A model generated the notes under the pieces. The model saw only the letters and a list, made by a program, of their open reading frames with translations. It ran no database searches and was not told the DNA's origin. Below are positions 16,560 through 25,747 of a DNA stretch of 64,000 bases, piece by piece. The stretch is from Tianweitania sediminis (GTDB taxonomy: Bacteria; Pseudomonadota; Alphaproteobacteria; Rhizobiales; Rhizobiaceae), in contig NZ_JAGIYY010000001.1 of assembly GCF_017813335.1 (NCBI RefSeq), positions 248,001 through 312,000 of the forward strand, given 5' to 3'. Made by a program: the position numbers and the translations under genes. The first letter of the stretch is position 1. Every line of letters starts with the position of its first letter.

Positions 16560-17732
16560 ATGAGCGTGACCCAGGATCAGGTGATCGATGCGTTGCGGAC
16601 CGTGAAAGGTCCGGATTTCGAGGGTGATCTTGTGTCTCTCGGGCTCGTGTCAGAAATCTTCATTGCCGATTCGAAGGTGTTCTTTTCCGTCACCGTCCCG
16701 GCTGCACGCGCAAAGGAACTGGAGCCGTTGCGCGCAGCGGCCGAGCGCGCCGTGAAGGCGATCCCCGGCGTGCAGTCCGCCGTGGTGGTGCTGACGGCCG
16801 AAAAAAAGGGCGGCGGCATGGAAAGTGGCCGGCCACAACCGCGTCCGGCTGCGCCCGCGACCCGGCCTGCTCCTGCGGCACCGAGCCGCCCGCACACCCC
16901 TTCCGGCCAGCAGCCGGGGCGCCGCGGGGTTCCCGGAATCACCTCGATCATCGCGGTTGCTTCCGGCAAGGGCGGTGTGGGCAAATCCACCACGGCCGTC
17001 AATCTGGCGCTCGGCTTGCAGGCGCTCGGGCTGAGGGTGGGCATCCTCGATGCCGACATCTACGGTCCTTCCATGCCGCGCCTGCTGGGGCTTTCCGGCC
17101 GACCTGAAACCGTGGACGGCAAGGTCATGCGGCCCATGCAGGGCCACGGGCTCAAGGTGATGTCGATCGGTTTCCTCGTGGAAGAAGAAACCCCGATGAT
17201 CTGGCGCGGGCCGATGGTCATGTCGGCGCTGACGCAAATGCTGCGTGAGGTTGAATGGGGCGAACTCGACGTGCTCGTGGTAGACATGCCGCCCGGCACA
17301 GGCGATGCGCAGCTGACGATGGCGCAGCAGGTGCCGCTCGCCGGCGCGGTGATCGTTTCCACACCGCAGGACCTTGCGCTGATTGATGCGCGCAAGGGCC
17401 TCAACATGTTCCGCAAGGTCGATGTGCCCCTGCTCGGCATTGTCGAGAACATGAGCACCTTTATCGCTCCCGATACCGGCACCCGCTATGACATCTTCGG
17501 CCATGGCGGGGCACAGCGGGAAGCGCTGCGGCTCGGCGTTCCCTTCCTTGGCGAGGTGCCGCTGGTGATGGCGATCCGCGAATTGTCGGATGCCGGAACG
17601 CCGATCACGGTTGCAGAACCTGAGGGACCGCATGCCGCTGCTTATCGCGAAATCGCGGCCAAGGTCATGGACGAGATGGCAAAAAGCTCGGCGGCACAGG
17701 AAGCGCGCGCTCCCACCATCGTGTTCGAATAA
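16560..17732 (+). CDS. mrp: Mrp/NBP35 (ApbC) family P-loop ATPase, iron-sulfur carrier
   Basis: 390 residues. A MIP18/DUF59 domain occupies residues 1-90, then a Pro/Ala-rich linker (about 95-120), then the ATPase: ASGKGGVGKSTTAVNLA (deviant Walker A), DADIYGPSMPRLL, and VVDMPPGTGDAQLT (switch/Walker B). The family delivers Fe-S clusters to apoproteins. Odd point: where ApbC has a CxxC bridging cluster site after ENMS, this protein reads FIAPDTGTRYDIFG with neither cysteine. That replacement may be common in alphaproteobacterial homologues, but it means cluster binding must differ. Separate promoter likely; 120 bases to exbB. Confidence 0.93.
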   Translation: MSVTQDQVIDALRTVKGPDFEGDLVSLGLVSEIFIADSKVFFSVTVPAARAKELEPLRAAAERAVKAIPGVQSAVVVLTAEKKGGGMESGRPQPRPAAPATRPAPAAPSRPHTPSGQQPGRRGVPGITSIIAVASGKGGVGKSTTAVNLALGLQALGLRVGILDADIYGPSMPRLLGLSGRPETVDGKVMRPMQGHGLKVMSIGFLVEEETPMIWRGPMVMSALTQMLREVEWGELDVLVVDMPPGTGDAQLTMAQQVPLAGAVIVSTPQDLALIDARKGLNMFRKVDVPLLGIVENMSTFIAPDTGTRYDIFGHGGAQREALRLGVPFLGEVPLVMAIRELSDAGTPITVAEPEGPHAAAYREIAAKVMDEMAKSSAAQEARAPTIVFE

Positions 17733-17760
17733 GCGCCAATCCGCGCGCTCCATGAAAATA

Positions 17761-17775
17761 TGACAACGACAGTCA
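17761..17775. promoter_or_regulatory. Candidate RirA iron-responsive operator upstream of exbB
   Basis: TGACAACGACAGTCA fits the TGA-N9-TCA form of the iron-responsive operator bound by RirA in rhizobia. It lies 78 bases upstream of the chosen exbB start, where iron control of the exbB-exbD-tonB operon would be expected. Only six positions are fixed, so chance matches are frequent; the placement is what makes it worth noting. Confidence 0.4.
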
Positions 17776-17852
17776 ACAAAGTGGTCGCGATCTCCTGCGC
17801 TTTGCGCTAGGGAGCGGACTATCGTGTTTTATTGGCTGTGTTGGGGTTGATC

Positions 17853-18821
17853 GTGCGCAGGTTCATTTTCGCTTCGGCTGTGGGGTACGCCCTTTTGGCG
17901 AGCCTTCCCGTTTCCGCGCAAAGCCCATTGCCGGCAGGGGTTGAGAGCCAGGCAGCACCGCCCGCTGCATCCCCCGGCTCCGAAACTCCGGCCGTTTCTC
18001 CAGCGTCTCCGGCGACGACCGGCACCGATGCTCCAGCCAGCCCCGCCGTCGAAAGCGAAGATTCCAGCGCCGAGGGTAGCCTTCCGCTTGAGCCGATCGA
18101 CACTGGCAGCCGCTTGACCCTGCCGCACGATCTTTCGCCCTGGGGCATGTTCATGGCGGCGGACATCGTGGTGAAGGCGGTGATGCTCGGCCTCGCCTTT
18201 GCGTCCCTTGTAACCTGGACCGTCTGGCTGGCAAAATCGCTTGAGCTCGGCGCCGCCCGGCTACGGGCACAGAAGGCCGCGGCTGCCATCGGCAAGTCGC
18301 GCACCCTGGAAGACGCAGCACAGGCCCTTCCGCAAGCCGGCGGGCCAGCCGCTGCCTTTGTTCATGCTGCCGTGCAGGAAGTGTCCTTGTCGCGCAACGC
18401 GCTCCACGTGGCGCATGGGGATGGTGTGAAGGAGCGAGTCGCTTCCGTTTTGTCGCGCATCGAAGCGCAGGCCGGCCGACGCATGTCGCGCGGCACCGGC
18501 GTGCTGGCAACCATCGGCTCCACTGCGCCTTTCGTTGGCCTGTTCGGCACGGTCTGGGGGATCATGAATTCGTTCATCGGCATCAGCCAGGCGCAGACCA
18601 CGAACCTGGCCATCGTGGCTCCCGGCATCGCCGAAGCGTTGCTCGCTACCGCAATCGGCCTGGTCGCGGCAATTCCCGCAGTGGTGATCTACAACGTCTT
18701 TGCCCGATCCATCACCGGCTACCGCCAGGTGCTGGCCGATGCGGCCGCCGGGGTGGAGCGCCTTGTGAGCCGGGATCTCGATTTCAATGCCGCCGCGCCC
18801 CTGCGCCGGGCGGCCGAATAG
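17853..18821 (+). CDS. exbB: TonB-system energiser ExbB (with periplasmic N-terminal extension)
   Basis: 322 residues from a GTG start at 17853, giving MRRFIFASAVGYALLASLPV with a signal peptide ending near VSAQ. A Pro/Ser/Ala-rich periplasmic stretch follows to about residue 85, then three membrane spans of the ExbB/TolQ core, with GVLATIGSTAPFVGLFGTVW and the last span AEALLATAIGLVAAIPAVV. The long N-terminal extension is usual in alphaproteobacterial ExbB. Earlier in-frame TTG codons (from 17832) are alternative starts; GTG was chosen for the signal peptide and a GGGG site upstream. It forms the proton channel with ExbD that drives TonB-dependent uptake. Start uncertain, identity sure. Confidence 0.93.
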   Translation: MRRFIFASAVGYALLASLPVSAQSPLPAGVESQAAPPAASPGSETPAVSPASPATTGTDAPASPAVESEDSSAEGSLPLEPIDTGSRLTLPHDLSPWGMFMAADIVVKAVMLGLAFASLVTWTVWLAKSLELGAARLRAQKAAAAIGKSRTLEDAAQALPQAGGPAAAFVHAAVQEVSLSRNALHVAHGDGVKERVASVLSRIEAQAGRRMSRGTGVLATIGSTAPFVGLFGTVWGIMNSFIGISQAQTTNLAIVAPGIAEALLATAIGLVAAIPAVVIYNVFARSITGYRQVLADAAAGVERLVSRDLDFNAAAPLRRAAE

Positions 18822-18832
18822 GAGCTTGAGCC

Positions 18833-19282
18833 ATGGCTGGCGGCATTCGCGAAGGCGGCGGCGACGACCTGCAGGAAAGCCACGAGATCAACGTCACACC
18901 TTTCATCGATGTGATGCTTGTGTTGTTGATCATCTTCATGGTGGCGGCCCCGCTTGCCACGGTAGACATCAATGTCGACCTGCCGGGATCGTCCGCCAGC
19001 CCAACGCCGCGCCCCGACAAGCCGCTGTTTCTGACGCTCAAGCGCGACCTATCGCTGGCTGTCGGCAACGACCTCGTGCAGCGGGATCGCTTCGGGGCCA
19101 CGCTGGACGGTCTGACATCCGCCAACAAGGACACCCGGGTTTACCTGCGCGCGGACCGGGCCGTTGACTACGGCCAGGTGATGGAAGTCATGAACCTGCT
19201 GCGTGCGTCCGGCTACCTGAAGGTTGCGCTTGTTGGCCTTGAAGGAGCGCCGTCTGCCGCAGGAGCTGCCGCGGCACAATGA
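18833..19282 (+). CDS. exbD: TonB-system energiser ExbD
   Basis: 149 residues: a short cytoplasmic N-terminus, one membrane span (INVTPFIDVMLVLLIIFMVA, residues about 19-38) carrying the essential proton-handling Asp in FIDVML, then a periplasmic domain. It forms the proton-motive-force channel with ExbB. The ATG is 11 bases after exbB and the stop overlaps the tonB start (ATGA), so the three genes are one operon. Confidence 0.95.
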   Translation: MAGGIREGGGDDLQESHEINVTPFIDVMLVLLIIFMVAAPLATVDINVDLPGSSASPTPRPDKPLFLTLKRDLSLAVGNDLVQRDRFGATLDGLTSANKDTRVYLRADRAVDYGQVMEVMNLLRASGYLKVALVGLEGAPSAAGAAAAQ

Positions 19283-20361
19283 GTTTTGCCGACCAGCCAT
19301 ACGGTTTCGGCCCGTTAGCCGCGCGGCGTGATTGGGCGCTGTGGGGAACGGCGGCCGCGATCGTGCTTGCCGTGCATGTCAGCGGTGGCTGGTACCTGTC
19401 GCGCCAGTTGGAGATCAGCACAGAACCGCCAGCCGCAGCCAAGCAATCCATGGTGGTGGACCTGACGCCCGTGATGCAAACCACGCCGGACGCGGTGGAA
19501 AGTGAAACGCTGACGGAGGAACCGCCGACCGAAATGGCGGCGGCCGAAACGCCGGTGGAAGCCGCCGAACAGCTGGAAGACGCGGTTCAACCCGAGGTCG
19601 CCGAAGCCGTCACGGCCGAAACCGCTATGCCTGTCCAGGAAGATGTGCCGCCGCAAACGGTGGCGGAAGACGCAGCGACCGCCGAAACGGAAGACACGCC
19701 TGTTGTGCAAGAAGCGGTTGAGCCGGAAACCCTCGAACAGGAAGTCGCCGAAGTCGAGCCTGTGGAGCAGGAGGTCGCCGAGGCCGAGCCCGTGCAGGCA
19801 GATGTCGTCACCGAAGAGGTGATCGAAATGCCGGCCGTCGCTCTTCCGGACACGGATATTCCGCTGCCGGTGACGCGGCCGACACCACCACAGCCGCGCG
19901 AAACCGTCGAACGTCCGCAGCGCCGGGAGCCGCCGCGCGAACGCGCCCAGCCGCAGCGCGAACAGCCGCGGCAGCAGGCGCGCCAGCCGGAGCGCCAGCC
20001 GGAGCGGCAGGAACGGCGGCCAACCCAGCAGGCACGTCCACAGCCGCGTTCGCAAGCGTCCACGGAGCAGCGGGCGTCTTCTGCGCCGAGGGTCTCGCCC
20101 GCTCGTTGGCAGAACCAGGTGAGCAGCATGATCCAGCGGCGGATGTCGCGCGAAGCTCGCCGCTTGCGGGCGCGGGGTCAGCGGGTTGTTGTCGCCTTCA
20201 CGATCACCGCGTCGGGCAGTGTTGCCGGCGCGCGCGTGGTGAGTTCATCAGGCGATGGCGCAGTGGACGAAGCCGCCCTTCGCGCCGTACGCGGCATTTC
20301 GCCCCCACCGCCGCCAAGCGGAAGCAGCGAGAATTTGCGCCAACCCGTTCTCGTGCGCTGA
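19279..20361 (+). CDS. tonB: Energy transducer TonB
   Basis: 360 residues. One N-terminal membrane anchor (about residues 16-38, ALWGTAAAIVLAVHVSGGWY), a long periplasmic spacer, and a C-terminal TonB domain from about residue 280 (VVVAFTITASGSVAGARVVSSSG). The spacer has two compositions: an acidic Glu/Val/Ala part with repeats such as QEVAEVEPVEQEVAEAEPV (about 150-170) and a basic Pro/Gln/Arg-rich part (about 200-270, REQPRQQARQPERQPERQ). It spans the periplasm and pulls on outer-membrane transporters for siderophores, haem or vitamins. Last gene of exbB-exbD-tonB. Confidence 0.93.
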   Translation: MSFADQPYGFGPLAARRDWALWGTAAAIVLAVHVSGGWYLSRQLEISTEPPAAAKQSMVVDLTPVMQTTPDAVESETLTEEPPTEMAAAETPVEAAEQLEDAVQPEVAEAVTAETAMPVQEDVPPQTVAEDAATAETEDTPVVQEAVEPETLEQEVAEVEPVEQEVAEAEPVQADVVTEEVIEMPAVALPDTDIPLPVTRPTPPQPRETVERPQRREPPRERAQPQREQPRQQARQPERQPERQERRPTQQARPQPRSQASTEQRASSAPRVSPARWQNQVSSMIQRRMSREARRLRARGQRVVVAFTITASGSVAGARVVSSSGDGAVDEAALRAVRGISPPPPPSGSSENLRQPVLVR

Positions 20362-20429
20362 AGCTTTCCTTTCCAGAAAGTGAACCATGACGGCGTCAGG
20401 CCGTTGATGCCGCTCGTGCTGGATCCGCA

Positions 20430-21302
20430 ATGCGCTTGTTCAAATTTCTCCTCATTGTTCCCCTTCTGCTTCTCGCCGCCGGTTGCTCGTCTCTTGGCCT
20501 CTTGAACGCGGTTCTTCCCAAGGACGCGGGCAGCCGCCTTCTTGCAAAGGACATCGCATTCGGCGCCGAGCCACGCCAGCGCCTGGATGTTTACGGCCCG
20601 CTCGAGGCCGCCGCGGGAAGCCGGCAGGACGTGGTGGTTTTCGTTTATGGCGGCTCGTGGGCGAGCGGCTCGCGCAGCGACTACAGTTTCGCGGGACGGG
20701 CCTTTGCCAGCCAGGGTTTCGTCACTGTCATTGCCGACTACCGGCTCGTGCCGGATCACCCCTACCCCGATTTCGTGAAGGATACAGCGGCCGCCGTTGC
20801 CTGGGCTCACCGCAACGCGGCTCGCTTCGGGGGCAATCCTGACCGCATCTTTCTTGTCGGCCATTCAGCCGGTGCTTACAACGCGGCAATGGTGACGCTG
20901 GCGCCGGAATTCCTGCAGGAGGAGGGGCTGGATGTCGCTGCCATCAAGGGGTTCGCTGGCTTGGCCGGGCCCTACGACTTCCTGCCGCTCGATCCGGGTG
21001 CCGCACAAGACGCGTTTGGTCACCTTTCAGCAGAGGCGCTCCGGCGCAGCCAGCCGATCAACCGCGTTGCCGCGTCACGCCAGCTTCCACCGTTCCTGCT
21101 GGTCACCGGCGATGCCGACGAGACGGTGCGCCCCCGCAACACGCAGCGGCTCGCCCAGGCACTGAACGAGTCTGGCAACACCGCGGAGGTGAAGCTCTAT
21201 CCCGGCGTCAGCCATGCCGAGCTGGTTCTTGCGCTCAGCCGCCCGTTGCGCGGTCGCGCGCCCGTGCTTGATGACGTGGTGTCGTTTTTTCGGCGGCAGT
21301 AA
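20430..21302 (+). CDS. Lipoprotein alpha/beta hydrolase (carboxylesterase-like)
   Basis: 290 residues. A lipoprotein signal peptide is present: hydrophobic core, then LLAAGC with the lipobox Cys at about residue 19. The hydrolase fold shows an oxyanion segment FVYGGSWASGS, the nucleophile elbow VGHSAGAYNA (Ser near residue 150), a late acid in TGDADETV and the catalytic His in YPGVSHAEL. The family includes esterases and lipases acting on short acyl esters. Expected to be membrane-anchored facing the periplasm. It follows tonB by 68 bases and may be co-transcribed. Natural substrate unknown. Confidence 0.88.
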   Translation: MRLFKFLLIVPLLLLAAGCSSLGLLNAVLPKDAGSRLLAKDIAFGAEPRQRLDVYGPLEAAAGSRQDVVVFVYGGSWASGSRSDYSFAGRAFASQGFVTVIADYRLVPDHPYPDFVKDTAAAVAWAHRNAARFGGNPDRIFLVGHSAGAYNAAMVTLAPEFLQEEGLDVAAIKGFAGLAGPYDFLPLDPGAAQDAFGHLSAEALRRSQPINRVAASRQLPPFLLVTGDADETVRPRNTQRLAQALNESGNTAEVKLYPGVSHAELVLALSRPLRGRAPVLDDVVSFFRRQ

Positions 21303-21317
21303 ACCACCGAACGGCGA

Positions 21318-22139
21318 TCAGCCGACGAAGGCGCGTTCCACCACGAAGTCTGCGGGCGCGGAATTCGACCCTTCCACAAGGCCGGCCGCCTCGACGATGT
21401 CCTTGACGTCCTTCAGCATCGCCATGGATCCGCAAATCATGACGCGATCCGTTTCGCGGTTGAGCGGCGGCACGCCAAGATCGGAGTAGAGGGTGCCTTC
21501 GGTCATCAGCTTGGTGATGCGGCCCATGCGCGGCGACGGCTCGCGGGTGGTGGTTGCGTAGTAGTGCAACCGACCTTCGACCAGTTCGCCAATCAGCGGA
21601 TCTTCGCGGACGCCTTCCACCAGCTCATTGCCGTAGCGGAGATCTGCGACGTCGCGGCACGTGTTGGTGACGATGATCTCGTCGAACTTCTCGTAGGTTT
21701 CCGGGTCACGGATCAGGCTCGCAAACGGCGCAAAGCCCGTGCCGGTCGCGATCATGTAAACGCGCTTGGCGGGGGTGAGCGCATCCAGCACCAGCGTGCC
21801 AGTGGCCTTGGGGCGCAAAAGCACGGTGTCTCCCGGCTGGATCTTCTGGAGGTGCTGCGTCAAAGGACCATCGAGGACCTTGATGGAATAGAACTCAAGT
21901 TCTTCGTCCCAGGCCGGGCTCGCCACTGAATAAGCACGAAAAACCGGCTTGGCGGCATTGGGCAGGCCGATCATCGCGAACTCGCCCGAGCGGAAGCGAA
22001 ACGATGCCGGCCGTGTCATGCGAAAGGAAAACAGGCTGTCGGTGTAATGCGTCACAGACACCACACGTTCGGCATGAACGTTGGCCGGGATCGGGAATGA
22101 AGTTTCCGCGGTTTGAAGCGCGAGCGCTGCGTTCTGCAT
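21318..22139 (-). CDS. fpr: Ferredoxin/flavodoxin-NADP+ reductase
   Basis: 273 residues from the ATG at 22139 (MQNAALALQT). FAD site: FRAYSVASPAWDEELEFYS; NADPH phosphate-binding region GTGFAPFASLIRDPETYEKF; C-terminal MICGSMAMLKD with the end FVVERAFVG, typical of the bacterial subclass-A FPR. It moves electrons between NADPH and ferredoxin or flavodoxin, mainly in oxidative stress defence and Fe-S assembly. An in-frame ATG at 22211 would add a 24-residue unrelated leader and was rejected. Convergent with the hydrolase (16-base gap) and divergent from pncA, sharing a 270-base promoter region in which I see no clear operator. Confidence 0.94.
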   Translation of the reverse strand: MQNAALALQTAETSFPIPANVHAERVVSVTHYTDSLFSFRMTRPASFRFRSGEFAMIGLPNAAKPVFRAYSVASPAWDEELEFYSIKVLDGPLTQHLQKIQPGDTVLLRPKATGTLVLDALTPAKRVYMIATGTGFAPFASLIRDPETYEKFDEIIVTNTCRDVADLRYGNELVEGVREDPLIGELVEGRLHYYATTTREPSPRMGRITKLMTEGTLYSDLGVPPLNRETDRVMICGSMAMLKDVKDIVEAAGLVEGSNSAPADFVVERAFVG

Positions 22140-22409
22140 CCAGTTGTTCCGTGTTTTTCCGGCGCAGGGGCGCCTGCCGGCCGCAGGGGCTACGACCTCA
22201 AGATCTGCCAACTACCTAGTATAGTGGTGCCGAAGCAGCAAGTTTGCGAACGGGTTCGGTTTGCTAAATGCAGGCGGACCATGAGGGCTCCTTTGCTCGG
22301 GAAGCGTTTCCCGGAGAACAACCATGCACCGCGCGTGCAAAGCGGTGAGCGGGTTGCACGCGCGAGGCTCAGTTGCCAAAATCGCTTCTCTTTCGGAAGG
22401 ATCGTTTTC

Positions 22410-23009
22410 ATGGTCGACGAAGCGCTGATCGTTGTGGACGTTCAGAACGACTTTTGCCCCGGAGGGGCGCTCGCCGTTGCCGGAGGCGACGAGATCGTGC
22501 CAGTAGTCAACGCGCTGATCGAGCGTTTTGAGCATGTGATCCTGACGCAGGACTGGCATCCTGCGAAACATTCAAGCTTTGCGTCGCAGCACGTCGGCAA
22601 GGCGCCGTTTTCCTCAACCGCCATGCCCTACGGCGAGCAGACCTTGTGGCCCGATCATTGCGTTCAAGGAAGCGGAGGGGCCGAGTTCCACAAGGCGCTG
22701 AAATGGACAAAGGCTGAGCTCGTGCTTCGCAAAGGCTTTCGCCCAGCCATCGACAGCTATTCCGCCTTTTTCGAAAACGACCGCAGCACCCCAACGGGGC
22801 TGGGAGGCTATCTGCGCGAACGCGGCATTTCCGCCCTGACGCTGTGCGGCCTCGCCACTGACTTCTGCGTCGCCTTTTCCGCCATCGATGCCGTGCGGCA
22901 AGGCTTTTCCGTTCGCGTCGAACTTGAGGCCTGCCGGGCCATCGACCTCGATGAGTCCCTGTCGCAAAGCTTGAACGCCATGCGCGCGGCCGGCGTCGTG
23001 ATCGACTGA
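22410..23009 (+). CDS. pncA: Nicotinamidase
   Basis: 199 residues. Catalytic triad and metal site are visible: Asp in VVDVQNDFCPGGALAV, the metal-binding DWHPAKHSSFAS, Lys in LRKGF, and the nucleophilic Cys in GLATDFCVAFSA (near residue 150). It hydrolyses nicotinamide to nicotinate in NAD salvage. A GGAAGG site lies ten bases before the ATG at 22410; the frame is open further upstream but without homology. pncB follows 92 bases later on the same strand and uses the product. Confidence 0.95.
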   Translation: MVDEALIVVDVQNDFCPGGALAVAGGDEIVPVVNALIERFEHVILTQDWHPAKHSSFASQHVGKAPFSSTAMPYGEQTLWPDHCVQGSGGAEFHKALKWTKAELVLRKGFRPAIDSYSAFFENDRSTPTGLGGYLRERGISALTLCGLATDFCVAFSAIDAVRQGFSVRVELEACRAIDLDESLSQSLNAMRAAGVVID

Positions 23010-23101
23010 AGAACCGACCTTTGGTCCAGGAGCGGCCACTCCTTTTCTTTTGAAGCGGTTCCTGCTTAGACGTACACGGAAATTGCGGGGAATTAGCCGT
23101 C

Positions 23102-24409
23102 ATGGCGAGAACCGACATCGCGCGGCGTGTCTACAACCACACCTGGAAGCTCGATCCGATCATCCGGAGCCTGCTCGACACGGATTTCTACAAGCTCCTG
23201 ATGCTGCAGATGATCTGGGACCTTTACCCGGATGTCGACGCCACCTTCTCCCTGATCAACCGAAGCCGGAAAGTGCGCCTTGCCGAAGTGATCGACGAGG
23301 GCGAGCTGCGGGAGCAGCTTGACCATGCGCGCACGCTGAAACTGTCGAAGAAGGAGCTGATCTGGCTCGCCGGTAACACTTTCTACGGTCGCAAGCAGAT
23401 CTTCCAGCCGGACTTCCTGCAGTGGTTTTCGGAATTCCAGCTGCCGGAATATGAGCTCGCGCGCAACGGCGACGGCCAGTTTGAGCTCACCTTCCATGGG
23501 CGCTGGACCGACACCACACTCTGGGAGATCCCGGCACTCGCCATCATCAACGAGCTGCGCTCGCGTGCGGCGATGAAGGCACTCGGTCCGTTTGCGCTGG
23601 ATGTCCTTTATGCGCGCGCGAAGTCCAAGATGTGGGAAAAAACCGAGCGCCTGCGGGCGTTGCCGGATCTGCGCATTTCCGATTTCGGGACGCGGCGGCG
23701 TCATTCGTTTCTGTGGCAGCGCTGGTGCGTGGAAGCGCTGAAGGAAGGGATCGGTGGGGCATTTACCGGCACCTCCAACGTGCTTCTGGCCATGGACACC
23801 GACCTGGAAGCCCTTGGCACCAACGCGCATGAACTGCCCATGGTGGCTGCCGCGCTCGCGAAAACGGACGACGCCCTGAAGGCTGCGCCCTACAAGGTGC
23901 TGCAAGACTGGAACACGCTTTACGGCGGCAACCTCCTGATCGTGCTGCCGGACGCCTTCGGGACGGCCGCCTTTTTGCGCGACGCGCCCGACTGGGTTGC
24001 CGACTGGACCGGCTTTCGCCCCGACAGCGCTCCGCCGATTGAGGGGGGCGAGCGCATCATCGCCTGGTGGAAAGAGCGCGGGCGCGATCCACGCGACAAG
24101 CTGCTGATCTTTTCAGACGGGCTCGACGTCGACACGATCATCGACACCTACAAGCATTTCGAAGGCCGCGTCCGCATGTCGTTCGGCTGGGGCACCAATC
24201 TCACCAACGACTTCGAGGGGTGCCTGCCCACCTTCAGCGAAGCGCTGGACCCGATCTCCTTGGTCTGCAAGGTGACGCGCGCCAATGGCCAGCCGGCCGT
24301 GAAGCTCGCCGATAACCCGAACAAGGCAACAGGCGATCCGGGCGAAATCGCGCGCTACCTGCGTGTATTCGGCGGCGTGGCCCGCGAAGCGCAAGCCGTT
24401 CGGGTTTAA
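23102..24409 (+). CDS. pncB: Nicotinate phosphoribosyltransferase
   Basis: 435 residues, normal length for the bacterial PncB type. It converts nicotinate and PRPP to nicotinate mononucleotide with ATP. Family landmarks: [17 protein letters not shown] near residue 25, [15 protein letters not shown], the [11 protein letters not shown] segment (about 221-231) around the reaction site, and the late [12 protein letters not shown] motif. Pairs with pncA upstream to form a two-step salvage route feeding NAD, the cofactor used by the formate dehydrogenase in this window. Confidence 0.95.
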   Translation: MARTDIARRVYNHTWKLDPIIRSLLDTDFYKLLMLQMIWDLYPDVDATFSLINRSRKVRLAEVIDEGELREQLDHARTLKLSKKELIWLAGNTFYGRKQIFQPDFLQWFSEFQLPEYELARNGDGQFELTFHGRWTDTTLWEIPALAIINELRSRAAMKALGPFALDVLYARAKSKMWEKTERLRALPDLRISDFGTRRRHSFLWQRWCVEALKEGIGGAFTGTSNVLLAMDTDLEALGTNAHELPMVAAALAKTDDALKAAPYKVLQDWNTLYGGNLLIVLPDAFGTAAFLRDAPDWVADWTGFRPDSAPPIEGGERIIAWWKERGRDPRDKLLIFSDGLDVDTIIDTYKHFEGRVRMSFGWGTNLTNDFEGCLPTFSEALDPISLVCKVTRANGQPAVKLADNPNKATGDPGEIARYLRVFGGVAREAQAVRV

Positions 24410-24438
24410 GGCCGGACCAGCGTTCTGCACGGAGAGCA

Positions 24439-24455
24439 GTGCAGCGGTGCTGCAC
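24439..24455. terminator. Hairpin between convergent pncB and cytosine deaminase genes
   Basis: GTGCAGC-ggt-GCTGCAC, a perfect 7-bp stem with a 3-base loop, sits in the 57-base gap between two convergent genes. No U-run follows on either strand, so it may be a weak or Rho-assisted terminator. Confidence 0.4.
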
Positions 24456-24466
24456 GACCTCCGATC

Positions 24467-25747
24467 TCAGCCTCCCCGGTGCCGCCGGTTCACGCTGTTC
24501 GGTCGGCCCGGAAGCGTCAATGCCGTGTCCCGGCGAGGCCGCTCCGCCACCACCTTGCCGCGGGACACAACGGCGGTGCGTTCGGCACGCAGGCGCAGCG
24601 CTTCAACCGGTGTGCCGGCATCGAGCACGACCAGACTGGCACGCTTGCCGACCTCAAGGCCGAGATGGTCGAGGCCGAGAATGGCGGCATTCACCTTGGT
24701 GACCATGTCGAAGCAGTGCGCCATGTCAGCGGGGCTGGTGAGTTGCGCGACGTGGAGGCCCATGAAGGCCACGTCGAGCATGTCGGCAGTGCCCAGCGGA
24801 TACCAGGGATCAAGCACGCAGTCTTGGCCAAAGCCGACGCGGATGCCCGCCTTCAGCATTTCCGGGACGCGCGTCATGCCGCGGCGCTTGGGATAGGTGT
24901 CGTGGCGGCCCTGGATGACGATGTTGATCAAGGGGTTCGGGATCGCCGACACGCCTGCCTCCGCGATCAGCGGCAGGAGCTTGGAAACGTAATAATTGTC
25001 CATGGAATGCATGGAGGTCAGGTGCGAGCCGGCCGCCCTGCCCTGCAAACCCAGTCGCTGGGCTTCGAAAGCCAGTTGCTCGATATGGCGCGATTGCGGA
25101 TCGTCCGTTTCATCGCAATGCAGGTCGATCATCAAGCCGCGTGCGGCAGCTAGTTCGCAAAGCTCCGTCACCGATCGGCGGCCGTCCGCCATGGTGCGCT
25201 CGAAATGAGGTATGCCGCCGACCACGTCGACGCCCATGTCAAGCGCGCGGATGGTGTTTTCGCGCGCCGTGGGATCGCGGTAAAAGCCGTCCTGCGGAAA
25301 GGCGACGAGTTGCAGGTCGAGATAAGGAGCAACCTGCTTCTTCACCTCAAGCAGCGCTTCCACGGCAAGCAGGCGGTCGTCGCATGTGTCGACATGCGTG
25401 CGGATCGCAAGCAAGCCCATGGACACCGCCCAGTCACAATAAGCGAGCGCGCGTTCCTTGACTGCTTCGTGCGTGAGCAGCGGCTTCAACTCGCCCCAAA
25501 GCGCGATGCCCTCGAGCAGCGTTCCGGATGCGTTGATGCGTGGGATGCCGTAGGACAGCGTCGCATCCATGTGGAAATGGGGATCCACGAAGGGCTGGCT
25601 GACCAGGCAATCGGTGGCGTCCACGATGCGCCCGGCTTGGGCCGCGAGGGAGGGCTCGATCGCGGCAATCGTTTCGCCGCTGATGCCGATGTCGACGCGG
25701 CGGCCATCGGTCAGGACGCCACCCTTGACGATCAGGTCGAAGCTCAT
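24467..25747 (-). CDS. codA: Cytosine deaminase / amidohydrolase family protein
   Basis: 426 residues from the ATG at 25747. The amidohydrolase metal site is visible: PFVDPHFHMDATLSYG (HxH, near residue 60), DLHCDETDDP (near 215), a His in AGSHLTSMHSM and the metal Asp in GFGQDCVLDPW. The arrangement matches CodA-type cytosine deaminases, which convert cytosine to uracil and ammonia. The start overlaps the stop of a BMP-family transporter permease (ATGA), so it processes something that transporter imports, most likely a pyrimidine base. The frame continues open upstream to 26494 but that part is antisense noise over the permease gene. Confidence 0.87.
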   Translation of the reverse strand: MSFDLIVKGGVLTDGRRVDIGISGETIAAIEPSLAAQAGRIVDATDCLVSQPFVDPHFHMDATLSYGIPRINASGTLLEGIALWGELKPLLTHEAVKERALAYCDWAVSMGLLAIRTHVDTCDDRLLAVEALLEVKKQVAPYLDLQLVAFPQDGFYRDPTARENTIRALDMGVDVVGGIPHFERTMADGRRSVTELCELAAARGLMIDLHCDETDDPQSRHIEQLAFEAQRLGLQGRAAGSHLTSMHSMDNYYVSKLLPLIAEAGVSAIPNPLINIVIQGRHDTYPKRRGMTRVPEMLKAGIRVGFGQDCVLDPWYPLGTADMLDVAFMGLHVAQLTSPADMAHCFDMVTKVNAAILGLDHLGLEVGKRASLVVLDAGTPVEALRLRAERTAVVSRGKVVAERPRRDTALTLPGRPNSVNRRHRGG

